Source: Cubamyces lactineus (taxonomy: Eukaryota; Basidiomycota; Agaricomycetes; Polyporales; Polyporaceae). From it: a stretch of DNA of 64,000 nt. The notes under the pieces are model-generated. The model had not been told where the DNA came from, ran no database searches, and saw nothing but the letters and a program-made list of their open reading frames with translations. Numbering within the stretch: the stretch's first letter is position 1; every line of letters begins with the position of its first letter. Below, piece by piece: positions 46,201-58,810 of this stretch. The position numbers were made by a program, and so were the translations under genes. The stretch covers positions 558,001 through 622,000 of the forward strand of contig JACDTU010000011.1 of the NCBI GenBank assembly GCA_022376465.1, given 5' to 3'.

Positions 46201-48607
46201 CTGGTCCGATGGCCACCTCGGAGCCCACTCGAGCGCTGACGGCTGCCCATGGGGTTATGGAGACCGGTTTCCGCAGTACCATACTGCAAAGGCCCATGGC
46301 AGGATGAACGGGTGTCCGATGCGTTTCGGCCGAGTTCTCGCGGACATGGCACAGACCACAACGTTGTGTACCGCTCCAGCAGTATGCTAACTTGACAGAC
46401 CGGGGCCAATTCGAACGAGCTTCGCCACACGGCACGGCGCAGAGCTCTACAGATGTGGATTACGAGCATGCCAGCATCCAATCAGACGTCCGAGCGACGC
46501 AACATCCAGAGAGACAGAACAACCAAGGGTCCAGGATGAGACCGTTGCAGAGTGAACGTCGCTTGACGAGTCCGAAGAGCACGCGGCACAGATGTGGCAA
46601 AAGAGCGTGTCCAAATATGGAAAGCTACGCGCCACGAAGAAGGGCCACTCCGGAGAAGGCAGGAGGATGTGTCATCCATCCCAATGATCCCATCCTCCTG
46701 CTAACTCCCACCCAGCGCTGCACGACCCACCTGGGACCTATCGCGCAGTCATCAAAAGTGCGATTAGTACTTATCCCAGGGCTTACACGACATTATGTAA
46801 CGTACCGGTCGCACAACGTTTACATGCAGAAGCATCCACATGCAGCGCCTGCCCCCTCGGCTCCTGACGTGCCCCCCACATGGGACGCACCCCGCGTGGC
46901 AGCGCACGCCTACCGCGCCCAGCCACCACATACATTTCTAGTATCGCTTACCCCACGCTTCTCGACCGCGGCCGGCCGCACGCAGTACCTGTGGCGCGGG
47001 ATTCCACCAGGGGGGGATACGTCTTCTTACCCCGCACTGTCCCTCGCGCATGCCGTACACGGTGCAGCGGTGCACGTCCGTCTAACGCAGCTGTCAGTGT
47101 CATGACGCGAACAGATGACGGTGCTGGGGAGTGTGCGCGAGCGTATGACCACAGGCCTGGCCCGGGGCTGTAGCACAAGGTATGGCCGTATCAGCTTGCC
47201 ACTCAACTGCGCTGTTTGGGCCTGGCCGGTACGTACCTGCAACTACTCCACCGGAGCCGTATATACAATACACCCGGGCCCGCGCAATGTTGGTTTGGAC
47301 AGTGGTGACGATCACCGCCGCCGCGCCCGCGACTTGAGAGTTACAGGTACGGCTCGTGGCAGCTTGCAACAAACCTTGGTGTGGACCTTGTTCAGAACGC
47401 GCCTGTTCCTGATCATGTACGGTCAGTCGTCTTCCAAATGCAGCGAGGGCGCAGAAAACAGGACCTACCCATCCTATCCCGGGCTTGCGCACACCCCTTC
47501 GTGCGATAGCTATAGTAGCACAGCGCGCGCCCGTCTTGGGCGAGGCACGGTGCAAGTTGCCGAAGGTGCTATGAAACGCGTTAATGTTGCTGGACGAGCC
47601 GCGCATCCTTCGACTTCCTGTTTGAGCGCGACGAGCGTCCCTGCGGGGTACGGTATGAACCCTCGTGATTGCAGCGACGATCCTGCACGCCGTCGCTGCT
47701 TGACAATGGAGAGGACGGCAAGGCTGTCGCCTCATCCCCATGAGCCACGACCTTCCAGGAGTCATATTATGAAACCCCAGTCGGAAACCCGCACCCTGCC
47801 GTGCACAGGCGCAGCCGCGCAAGAAGACCAGAACTGGGACGGTAGAGCGAAAGTCGCGCAAAGCTCTTCTGGTAACCGCCTTCCACATGCGTACGTACGA
47901 GGAGACGGCGAACTTGAGGTAAGCAAACGGGCACGCGCGCGATGCTGCGATGCTGCTACGCGATGATGTGGCTTCAATCGATTCAGTGTGGGGACTCCCA
48001 AGAGGCCAGCTGACGGATAAGTCCCCAAGCCCTTGCTGGCAAGTGACCTTTCCCCACGCTAACCTTCGCCTAGTCCGGCTATGTAACAAATCGCGCATCG
48101 CGCGGTGGGAACGCAGCCACGAACGCTTGGCCGTGGTGGCGATATGCAGAGAGCGCGCCGGCCTCTCAAAGTACCGAGGTCGCGAGTACCGTACTTGGGG
48201 CCCGAGTGTGGCCAAATCGCGCGCATCTTCTGCGCGTGACCGTCGGAGCATCCGAGGTACGAGTGCTCATCCATCATGTCCCGAGTCCCGAGTCTCGAGT
48301 CTCGAGGCCCAAGTCTTGACTCGAGAAGCACTGAGTACTGAAGGCCCGGCCGCGCGCACCACGAAGAAGGGACCCCGCCCCTCTCACACAACTTCACCCA
48401 GTAAACGCGCGAAGATGAGCAATCCACTCGGAAGGCGCGGGAGGAGCGTGGTCAGCCGCACTTCGGAGATGAAGGATATGAAGGAGATGAAGTAAAGATG
48501 ACCAGGCGCGCTCGTAATGGACGCGCCGCGCACGTCAGCTGCAGCGGGGACCCCACCCCCTCTCCCGATCCCAAGACTACCAGGACCGCTCAGCTGGACT
48601 AGTCATG

Positions 48608-48623
48608 CCGAGTCATGACTCGG
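48608..48623. repeat. Perfect 16-bp palindrome with overlapping bZIP-type half-sites
   Basis: CCGAGTCATGACTCGG is its own reverse complement and contains GAGTCA and TGACTC, the core bound by Gcn4/AP-1-type factors. Another AGTCATG copy directly precedes it. No gene start is near, so a regulatory role is unproven. Confidence 0.4.
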
Positions 48624-51600
48624 AGAAGCGTTCGCATTTGTAGGTCGCCAGGGAGGAGGATGGGGGCTTGTGATCTGTGTCGTCCGAGTCTCGAGCCTAG
48701 GTCAAGCGGGCGGCGAGAAGAGCCTAGAGATGTACCATGAGAACCCCAGCTGGACAGTGGATGACTTGTAGACTCGAATATGGATGGTCGCAGAAGAGGA
48801 TGGGAAGCGGCAGTTGCTGCCAGCCAGTGGTCACGGGTCCCGCGCGAGCCATCGCGATAGTATCGATATGAGCGCCTTGCAACAGATGACAGATGCTAGG
48901 ACACTCCCACTCGAGCCTGGGAGAGACAATCATCAGCAGAGGTAGTGAGAGATTGAAGAAGTCACCCGGCTGCAGCGCGCGCCTCGAGCTGAGGCAGACC
49001 AGCAGTTCGCGAGCGATCGCGAGAAGTATAGCCATTACAACCGCAGCTCCAGGCAGGAACTGTCCTAGTGCTGGTAGAACTAGCAGCGGAAGCAGCCCGA
49101 ACAAAGACGGAGACGAAGACGGTAAGTGTTATAGAAGCCCAAGGTAAGGCTACGCCTGCCGCAGCGGCAGCTAAGAGGGAGTATAATGTAAGTACCAACA
49201 CCGACATGGGCGTCTCGGACGGTGCGCCCACAAAGCCCATAACCGCACGCCCACTGAGTGAGACACCGAGACTAAACCCTAAAAGAGCGACGGAGCCCCA
49301 CGCATCGCCGCACATGCACGATCCAGTGCACCCTGGGGCACCCCATGTAGTATGCGGGGCGCGGGTTGGTGGGTGTCTGTGTGGCATTGCAAATGTGCAC
49401 GGTGCGCGCGGAGCGGTAGAGGTCGCGGATCACATCTCGGAAGCATGACGAGCGGCACAGCGGCGAACCTTCAAGCTTGTGCTATATACTAGCTAGCGCT
49501 GAGTAGAACGATAGCACATAGCTTAGTATTACTGCTAGTGTTAGGTTAGCAGCTCGAACTAAGTAAGCATCGACGGAGGCTTTTGGATAGAGTTATCCGT
49601 GCAACCGACGCTCGTCGGAGCTGTCAGATAGACGTCGTAGACGACCGCACTTGCATTAGCAGCTCGCTGCGCTCTTCGTGCGCTCCGGGCCGCAGCAATG
49701 CCTGCACCGAGCCCCTGAAGAGGGCGACGAAGGGAGTCAGGGACATGCAAGTATCGGAGAAGACCTGAGGGGTGTGAACTCACTGAGATCGACAACCGTA
49801 TCACCACGATCGCGCGTTCCGTGCTCGGAACCATGAGTGCTGAAGGTCGTGTGAGGTCGAAAGCCGAGCGAGAAAGGGTGCTGAGCCGATCCAGAGAGAC
49901 CTGCATGACGGCAGTGGCCACATGCACGCTTCGTCGCTGCTAGTAGCAGTGAATAGTACGAGACCTGCGTACATGCACGGTCTTGCACCTAGACCGCCAC
50001 CGACGTGACGGCTCGACGATGATATGCCGACGTATATGCCGTCCAACGGTTCGCGGAGTAAGTCTCGCACATAGCACGCTCCACAGCATATATGCACCCC
50101 ATCGCGGTTCGGTGGGCGGTCCGCGCGCACATGGTTCACTTAAATGGCTCGAGCTTGAACGCAGCCTTCGAATCGCGTCGCGATCGGCACCCTCCATCCA
50201 AGATCTTCGAAAAAAAATGAATGAGAAGGGAGCGCGAAGGGTGACGAGCAGCCAAGCACTCACACTCTACCCAAGTCTAGTCTGGCCTGGTCTCGGGGAG
50301 CGCGTGCGAGTGCCAGTGAAAATCCGACGCGAGGCCAGCTGAGGACGGGGGTGCACCCTGGCGATGCGGCCGCCCAAAAGGGGAAGAGCGACGGTATAAG
50401 GACGGACGAATGAATGGATGCACGCCCCGAGCAGCAGCTGATCGGCTTCAGACTGTCCGCGAAGGTTTCTCAGGCAGGGACTTTCTGGTCCCATGGGCAA
50501 GTGCGACGTCTTCTTTGGCTGGCTCGTGCGCGAGGTTTTGAACGTAGATCGAGGGTAGCTGCCAGGGTCCGCGTCGTGCATTGAGCGAAGTCGTCGCGGT
50601 GGGTAGTGGCGTAGCAGCCCCCGTGCTTATTTGACCCCGCAATGTGCATGAGATCGCCGCCATCGTCACGGCCGTCGTCATCGCCTGTGCGTCGAATGCA
50701 TGTCTCGACCGTCGAGGGCTGGCAATCGTAGGAGAAGCACTGCAGCAACTTGAAGCCAGATTGGTGGACGTCCGAGTCGCAGTCAGCGTTACGTTCGTCC
50801 CAGTCTCAGATGCGCGTCTCTTGGGTGAATGACCTCTACGCTCACTTTGCCCTTGAGCTCGAACCAAGATCACGCTCACCCACGACGGTGACCGTCCCCG
50901 ATCTGAACCCCTCAAATACTTGCTGCGTCGGAATCTTCGAGTTCGTTTCAACTTTGTCGTCTGGACTCTGTCTACAGATAGCGCGTGTGCAAATCATCAC
51001 CACGAGTTCCCATGCGACCGCTCGACGTCCGAACATGTTGACAGGGGGCCGCGCATCACCTTGAGAATCTTCCAGCGTCGAGCCAATCACCAGGACGCGT
51101 CGCCTGGTCACTCGAGGCAACTCGTCCACCTCCGTCGAAGTTCGCGAGGGAAACAAACACGGGTCGCGTGTCCCGTGTCGCGCGCGAGGTGTGGGCCCGT
51201 CTCGACTCTCGACCCTCGACCTTGTCAAAATATCAAGATGGCGCCGAAGCCGCGAACTCGTCGAAGGATTCGAGGAAGCTCGCTTCTGTTGCAAGCCTCG
51301 GGGCGTCGTCCAATGGGCAATCAGTACGCATGCATGGATGATGGGGCCGCCCCGACACGTTCAGCCTGCTCCGTTGGGTGTCATAAAATATCGCTGCGTG
51401 CAGCCTAGAAGCTAGGCACGTCGGCCGCAGCGAATAGCAAACGTCGCCCCGCCCGCGCCTCTTTCTCTCGCACAGTGCAGGGTCGTTGCAGACGACGAGC
51501 GCCCCGCGCTCTTCAATGCATTTCCCTACGTCAATCTTCACTTGAGCCCGCGCATGCGCACCTTCGGCAGTCGTACCGTTCAGAATATACTTGCCCCGGG

Positions 51601-54600
51601 TTTGTTCTCGACTCTTCAGGCCTTCGAGCTTCGTTGAACCCCAAGTCCCTCAACCGTACAAATTATCTTCCTGTTCGATTGACGTACATGACGAGCGCGG
51701 GCTTGCCACTCAAACGCCGCGCAATTGCGTATATGGCTCCGCCGCCTGCGTCAGATATCTTGGATGGAGTACGGTGCGGCGATGCGGCCTGCAAGTGGCT
51801 GGCCACTCCCAACCCTCGTTGAATTCCTCCCGTATCCCGAACGCCATCCGCCATGTGCGCTATACGGCCGTACGGAGGCGCAGACGAGCCCAGAGCGGGA
51901 CCGTCCCCACCCCCAAACGTATCGCTTGTCCGAGCCCGTCACACGCGCCGCCACACCGCACGCGACCACGGCGTACGTACAACGACGGCCAATGACGCGC
52001 CGAGTCGCTCTGAATCGTCTATGCTCGCCCGCCGTTGGCTCACCCAAGTCTATCCGCGACTCGCTCGCTAGCCACGGCAACGGGGCTAGCTAGATAACTA
52101 AGCATTGGACAAGCTAAGCCCAGAAAAATCATGGCGACACGCCGCGCGGTGCTGCGCCAGTGCACCTCGCGGCCTCGCGTGTACTGTAACGACATACACG
52201 CGGCGCCTCCCATTGGGTGCCTTCTGACAAGTCCGAATCGAGCACACCCGCCTCGTCCTCCTCCCCGCGGTCTCCGCGCCCGATCCCGATTCAAGAGCGA
52301 TTCCCCTTCAGCCTGCAGCCTCTCAGGGCGCACACGCCCAGCTCGGTTGCGATGCCCGCTGCATCATCATGCACATCGCACAAGGTCGCCATGATAAAAA
52401 GCAATACCGGTATGATCGATGGGCCCGCTCTCGACCTCGACGGCACGTCGGTACCGTCTGCCCGGGAGACCCGACCTTCCTCATTGGGCGGCGCGGCCTG
52501 CAAATCCGCGCCCGCCCAATGCCCTGTTTGCGTAATAGGTGCGATCGGGAGGCTGATCGTGCATGCATCGTCGTATCGGATATCTGGGGATCGTACGTAC
52601 TTACGACAAGCGCTCGTGGTACGGTATATCGGGCCATTGGCGGTCGCGTTGTTCCCGGTTCCTGAGGGTGTTTGCCAGAGCGGGTGGTGGCTAAACTCTG
52701 GGGACTCCGGAGAGATGTCGTCCGGGTGCTTGTTGCAATTGGCCATTGCAATTGATTTTCAGCATTGGCAGCATGGAGAGACGGGCAACATTCACTCGCA
52801 TAGGCTCGTTGAGATTACGTGGTCTGTCGAAGAAGGTCGCGGAGGAGCAATGGATCGAAATTCAACATTCGCCACGCGAGCGCTCTTGAGCATACGCACC
52901 AACTTCGGGATGAAGTTGATCGAGCCTCATCGAGATATGTCATTGTCCATCCACATTCCGAGTACAGTGCCTGACTTGTGATTTCTCCATCGCCTTTGAA
53001 TGTTCCGGGAACTTGAACACGATTCGCCTGAGGTACTCAACACAGACTCGCCTTTGTACACATATGTTACGCTCACCTCGGGAGTATCAATGTAGGCCAT
53101 TGAACGAAGGAGAACGTTATATCTGCAAGTCAGCCACATGTGCTGGCTTCACCTCCTTATGATTTCTCCCAGCTTGGCTTTGGCGCAGGCGGCCCCGGTC
53201 GGGCAGCCAGCTCCAACTTCCAAATACCCAAAGGACTTCTACGCCGCGTACGTCAGGCCCAGCAGCTGTACTCGCCGCCGCCGCCGCTGTCGTCGCCGCT
53301 GATGCCCCACACTGTCAATCCGATCATACGGCCCACGGTCCTTCTCTCGTGGCTTTCAGGCTTATACTTATATTCATAAAAAACGAGCTCACAGAGTGTC
53401 GGACTTCCCTCAGCTACGATCGGTCGCGGGTTATTACTTTACTCAGTGCTCCCTGTGCGGCGTACATCGGATTCTTCATGACTGCTGTTCACGTTAATGT
53501 GCTGCACGTCACCGGCTCGTCTTCTAGTTGCTTGCGGCTCCGCTCTTTCACGTTCGTGCGTTCACGCATCCAGTGTCTTCGTCCCGGGGAGCCGTACGGG
53601 ACGGTATTTACAGTATGTCGCTGCGCCGGCCGGCCCACGGCACTGAGCAGGAAAGCAGCACATACGTCAACGTCTGCGGCGCGCGGCACGGTGGTCTGTC
53701 TTAAGCGTATGATATCGTACGTATATATGCTCCTCGCGCATGCAGCATTCATCATATGCTTATTTATACCTTGCATCCAGCTGGATTCAGAGCTCCATAG
53801 AACCTTGAGTGCTGATCAGAGCGCTGAGCGCCGAGCTCTCCGTGTCTTACCAGCGTATGAACATCTAAATGTTTGGAGACGAGCGTGTTTAGCACGCGGG
53901 ACGAGCACCCGACGTCATACTGCAGCTGCCCTCGCCTCGCCGTGCGCGTCATACATACCTGGTACGGTATGCATCATAACCACATATATGGACCCATACA
54001 GGCCTCACCCCACCTCGAGGCCCTCTCCAAGTCCGAGTCCATCTACATTCAAGCTCACGTCGGACACGCACGGGGTCTCCTGGGAGGGGGCCCAGACTCT
54101 AAATGCCCCTTTCACTGCGGGACCTACTAACACTAATGGTAGCGATAATCCATCCTCAGTACTCAGTGCTTGGATACCAACGGTACGACCCAGACATTCC
54201 ATAAGCGTGCGTACGCCCGGTACTAACACTAATCACGAGCTAAGAAGAGCTTAGAGGCAAGTTGAGGCTTGCACTCGCTCGGAGTCGCTTGCGTATGCGC
54301 TCGCGCTCATGCCCGCCCGCGCGGCGCTAGTGCCAGATTCATTCGGATTTCGGGTTGAACGTTGACCGCCAATTGCTGCCACATCAGGTTCAACGTTCAT
54401 TCATAACGGCCTTGTTCAAGTAATCTCGTCACGCAAAGTTGCGCCTCCGCGGGTGCGTGGTCGCCCATATATACGTATACGCATGCCTTGACAAAGTTGA
54501 CACCATCATTGACATTAAGGGCCCGACGGGCCAGCTGCGTGCGGTACTTGCTCTTAATGCTGCGGTCTCCTGAGCGGGTCGCGTGCAAAAGGTCCAGCTC

Positions 54601-55199
54601 GCGCACGGTGGCCACGATTCTCCGCCATGCAGCACGTCCGGCCACCCAGCATCTCAGAGACTCGGATGACGGCTGGTTCTAAGCTTTCAAGTTTGCCCCC
54701 GGCCCAGGCTGGATCGGCGTTGGCCGTTGAACGTTCAGCGTTCACGCATCACGCTCGACGAATCCAAGTCTGAAGCACACATCAACAGAGTGAGTATCAT
54801 TACCCGCACCGGCACCATAGCGCGCGCGCGCATACGCACGAACGCAGCTACAGCCCGGAGTCATGTACAACGTATCGTATAATATCCAGAGTATCCAAAG
54901 TATCATACCTATCGTACGTATCGTACGCACCGTACTAGTAAACTGTAAAAGGACACATGTACACGTATAACCGTCGCGTCAACGTCGTGCGCTCCGTCGT
55001 CCCATACCCAGCCGTATCATAACACCCGGAGCGGAAAATGACCATGGCGAAGAACTCGAAGAGGAGAGGCGTCCCGATCCCGGTCCTAGCCCTGGTCATG
55101 GTCCTGGTCTGAGTCTTAGTCGACCCGGCGGTCCTGTGCCTGCGCATATGCACCGTCGTCCGTCGTCCGTACACGCCTCGCGCGTCCAATGCGTCCAAT

Positions 55200-56960
55200 G
55201 CGTCCAACGCGGCGATCGGATAGAGGGCGGGAAGGAGGAGAGAGGGCGGGATTAAGCAGGCAGGAACACCGAGCACCGAGCATGTGTACGATTACTACGA
55301 TATCCGCGATGAACGCTGGTGGCGGCGGCGGCAGTGGTGGGGAGAATGCGCGATACAGCGCGCGATTCAGAGTGGCGAGAGAGGAGAAAGGCGAGAGAGG
55401 GGTCCGTTGACGGATGCACGCGAGGATACTCCGAAGCAGGCGGCGTCGTTAACGTTAACGGGATGATGATAATTGGGTGTTGGTGATATAGTATGATACC
55501 TGTGATGTACGGATCCGGAGGCGCATGCATGATTATGGATAATGTCTGTGTGCTGTGTGCAGTATGCGGTGGATGCGGTAGATGGGGAGGGGGTGTGGGA
55601 GGGACGCAGGGGATAACGCTAAAAGTACAACTGAGACTCGAAACCAACCAAGAAACCGACGAGGGACACGAGGGAAACTATGGAACACACAAGCAACGTT
55701 CACAAGCAACAAGGAACAAGCAACATGGACAGCGAACAAGAGACAGACACAACATATACACAGAGGAGAGAGAGAGAGACAAAAAAGCGGACAACAAACA
55801 AGGAGGAAAGGAAGAGAAGTACGCGGTTCGTTCGTTCGTTCATTGATCATACAACCCCAGAGAAAATCCAAAGGGTAGAGGAAGAGGTTCGGGAAAGGGA
55901 GAAGGGGGAGAAAGAGGGAGACGAGAGAGGGAGAGACGAAAGGAGCGACGGAGCGGGCGAGGCGGGCCGGAGCGGATACCGATACACGGAATGTACACCA
56001 TCCCGCATCCCGCAGTCCGAGACGCGGGTTGGATATGGGGGATGTAAGATAGAGAATGAGAGAGATAGAGAGCGCGGGAGACAGGACGGCGACGCGTGCC
56101 CGCGCCCCTCTGCCCCTCCACTCCTCTCCTCGTTCCCCTGAAGACGCAACGCAACGCAACGCACGCGGCACACGGCGAGAGATAGAGCCCGGGACCCAGC
56201 GCGATGGGATAATAATACACATAGTATACAACGGCGGACGTATCTCACATTTTGTTCGTCAGGGCGCTGGGAGGAGTGCGCGCGCGTGCAGAGCATCGTC
56301 ATCATCATCATGATGTGGGAGGGAGAGGAGGAGGAACGCGTGGGTAGAGGGGGGAAGGGGGCGGGAAGGAGGGGATATGGGGATATGGGGGGACGGGAGG
56401 GAATTAAGATGGGAAGCAAAGCACGCGGCGAGTAGGCGGGGCTGGGTCGTAGCGTAGGAGTCGAGTATAGCGCGCGTTAGGGTACGTTAGACCGAGATCG
56501 GGAGACGGGCGGCGACGGCGGGGGGCGTTAGAGTAGGCGAGTAGTAAGTCGTGCGAGAGGATAGCGCTAGTGCGGGCGAGGCGAGATGGAGGCGAGCGGG
56601 CGAGAAGCGAAAGCATGCGGCGAGCGACGGCGAATAACTCAGATGGGTGCAATGCGTGCGTGTGTTGTGTTGTGTTTCAATGCGGGTGCGAGCGAATGTT
56701 CGTTGAGGGCGATGAGATGCGATGCGATGCAATGCAGTATGTGCCGCGATGAGGCGGCGGGGTATGGCGCGACGGCGGGCGGGAGGTATCGAGGTATCGA
56801 CATGGGGGTATGCGTGGAGATGCTGGTATGAACATGAGGATGCAATGGGTGGTGGTGGTGGTATCCAGATGCCGGATATCATGCGTGGGGAGATGCAGGG
56901 GTGCGATGGCGACGATACCTCGCCCGCCGTCGGTGCGAATGGGGGAATGCAAAGAGCTCG
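55200..56960 (+). repeat. Purine-rich low-complexity tract
   Basis: The + strand is dominated by A and G, with GAGAGAG, GGAGGAGAGAGG and GGGAGGGAGAGGAGG runs, most densely at 55640-56060 and 56250-56640. Frames through it on both strands are repetitive (Arg/Glu or Pro/Leu/Ser) and not credible proteins. It lies just downstream of the minus-strand Ecl1-type gene. Confidence 0.6.
55448..55459. repeat. GTTAACGTTAAC palindrome
   Basis: A perfect 12-bp palindrome. Similar elements occur at 62292-62306 (CGTTAACCGTTAACG) and 62752-62765 (TAACGTTAACGTTA). All three lie in non-coding DNA on either side of the Ecl1-type gene. Confidence 0.5.
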
Positions 56961-56966
56961 CTGCGC

Positions 56967-58810
56967 TCAATCGCGCGCGCCGCCGAAGAGGAAGAGCCGC
57001 TTGATGGGCTCGTACTCCTCAACCTCGACCTGGACTTCGACCTCCACGCCGTTCACGACTCGCTTCTCGATCTTCTTCACGATCTTTGGCTGCCGGGGCA
57101 TGACGGGGTAAGTGTAGGTCTCGGAGGAGTAACTCGAAGACCGGACTATGGAAGGACATGGTTAGGACCGAGCGCTGTACACGCTAGCTAAGTGCACTCA
57201 CTGTTTGCCGGCATCCTGCAGCTGGAGGTAGGAGCAGAGAAAGGCGTAGTCCGCATTGCCACGAGCTCGTCGTCCTCCTCGCTCTGGGTCTCAACCGAGT
57301 CGACGCTCGCGTCGCTGTTTTGACGACTGAGCGGGCTCCGCTTCCTGCTTGCCACAGAACCGATCGTGCTCAGAGCGGCGTTGGTGCTGCTCCATGACGT
57401 GCCGGAGCTGCCGTCGATGCTGGACATGCTCGAGTTTACACGCCGCATCTTGACGTTAGGGACAAGCAGACGACCCTCCGCACCAGGCGCCACGAGGGAG
57501 ACCTCGCGGGCGAGGGCAGAACGAGTAGAGCCGGTAGGAGAAGTGGAGAGACCAGTGCCACGAGTGTGGCTCTGGAGAGAGGTGCGAGACTCTGAGCGAC
57601 GCGTGAACGAGGCCGAGTACTGTCTGCACATCTTCTCCGTGTTGGGGTCCAAGGCGCGCTGTGGGAGGGATGGCGTCGACGAGCTGCGGCTGGGCACGGC
57701 CTCAGTCGCAGGCTTGTTCTCGCCGAGTGTAGAGTGAACGCCGCGCGAACGATGAGGGCTGGCAACGTACGAGCCGTACGCACGCACAGCTGAATCGTCG
57801 GCGTCAGGCGCGGTGAAGTCGCGGGGGGGCGCGAAGTTGTACACGCTCGCCCGCCATGCATTGGAGCCGTCGGTCCACCCGGGGATGGGCTTGTTGTCGT
57901 CCTCAGGGTCGCTGTGGACAGGCAAGCCCCAGGCGTTGCGCTTCGGCTTCTCTGGGCACAGCGCGGCCTGGATACGGCGAGCAGCCATCATGATGCCGCC
58001 CTCCATGGGAGGAGCGGACACCTGGGCTGATGCCTTGGCAGACTTGCGCGCGAAAGGAAGAGGGGGAGGAAGAGGCGCGAAGCCGTAGTGGGCGGAGAGA
58101 CGGGAGTAAGCCTCCTCTGAGAGGTCGGGCTTATGTGATAGTGTCGCTTGGGCCGTCGCGTTGGTCGTGGTGGGGGAAGCGATGGAAGAACGAGACTCGT
58201 AGGACGCACCACTCGAGCAGTCGCTGTCGTCGACTGACGAGGAGTGGAGGCCAGTGACAGAGTTGTTGGGGACAGGAGGGATCTGAGGAGAGCCGCACCG
58301 GTCGGGGTTGTAGTTGATGTCGAGTGCGCTGTGCGTTGCCTGGAGGTCGGCGAGGCGGCACTCGTCTGAGCAGTAGAGGGGCGCTGGGGTCTGGTCGATG
58401 ACAGTGCGGTGGCGAACGGGGGCGGAGGGCTTTGAGGGAGGAAGGGACGCGTCGGACTTTGCGTCCTGCGCGGGTGCGTCCTTTGTGGGGGAGCGCTTGA
58501 TGGTGCCGTTGGGCTTTACACGACCTGTACCGTGGACGAGGCCGGCAGCCCTTGGGCGTATTGTGCCAGTCTTGCCACGGGTGAGGCGGTGGTGTGCATC
58601 GGGCTGCTGAGATGTTTTGGGCTCTGGAGGAGAAAGGTGAGACGGGAAGACAAAGGGAGAGGACGAGAGGGAGTGCTCACGGGCAGCAGGTGCGGGAGGC
58701 GGGGCAGGTGAGGAGGGAGGGGGGAGTGGGAGGTGTATGCGTTTGGGAACGATCTGGCGAGAGCAGACGGGACACCAGATGGAGTCGAAGGGGATGTCGA
58801 CGGTGTCCAT
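56967..58810 (-). CDS. Ecl1-type zinc-binding protein (life-span regulatory factor family)
   Basis: Exons 58810-57202 and 57145-56967 (1788 nt, 595 aa), with a 57-nt intron. The start ATG sits in a strong context (GCCACCATGG). The N-terminus has IWCPVCSRQI (Cys13, Cys16) and, after a Pro/Ser-rich spacer, LYCSDECRLAD (Cys147, Cys151). This pair of CxxC/CxxxC motifs is the zinc-binding core of the Ecl1 family. In fission yeast the ecl genes encode small proteins of about 80 aa that extend chronological lifespan under nutrient limitation; this protein is far longer, as in other basidiomycetes. The rest is mostly disordered, Ser-rich, with a conserved-looking NAWGLPVHSDPEDDNKPIPG segment. The C-terminus (PRQPKIVKKIEKRVVNGVEV, then EVQVEVEEYEPIKRLFLFGG) looks structured. 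Molecular function is unknown; probably a nuclear regulator. Confidence 0.85.

Larger units (their letters stand above)
40279..56966. other. Large gene-poor block, 16.7 kb
   Basis: No gene with a recognisable domain, signature or convincing splice structure was found on either strand. Long open frames (for example about 47100-48251 and 40761-41522 on the minus strand, 52217-52981 on the plus strand) read as Arg/Pro/Ser/Ala-rich text expected by chance at this GC content. No reverse transcriptase, integrase, transposase, RNase H or helicase text was seen. Contents that can be named are: a 13-G run at 42959-42971; a four-copy TCYCGAG repeat at about 48280-48309; a 16-bp palindrome at 48608-48623; three TTGAACGTT/TTCAACGTT motifs at 54354-54737; and purine-rich low-complexity DNA after about 55200. 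Weak hydrophobic text on the minus strand at 48724-49387 could be a small membrane protein but lacks a good start. Confidence 0.5.

Noticed and set aside
47100..48251. 383-codon open frame on the minus strand
   Set aside because: Arg/Ser/Ala-rich with no motif. The opposite strand is also open nearby, as expected by chance in GC-rich non-coding DNA.
48724..49387. Hydrophobic minus-strand text that could be a small membrane protein
   Set aside because: The best frame starts with TTG, the plus strand is open as well, and no splice sites join the two hydrophobic pieces.
52217..52981. 254-codon open frame on the plus strand
   Set aside because: It starts with GTG and has no ATG until codon 50. 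The first part is Ser/Pro text and the rest is unrelated, with no family pattern.
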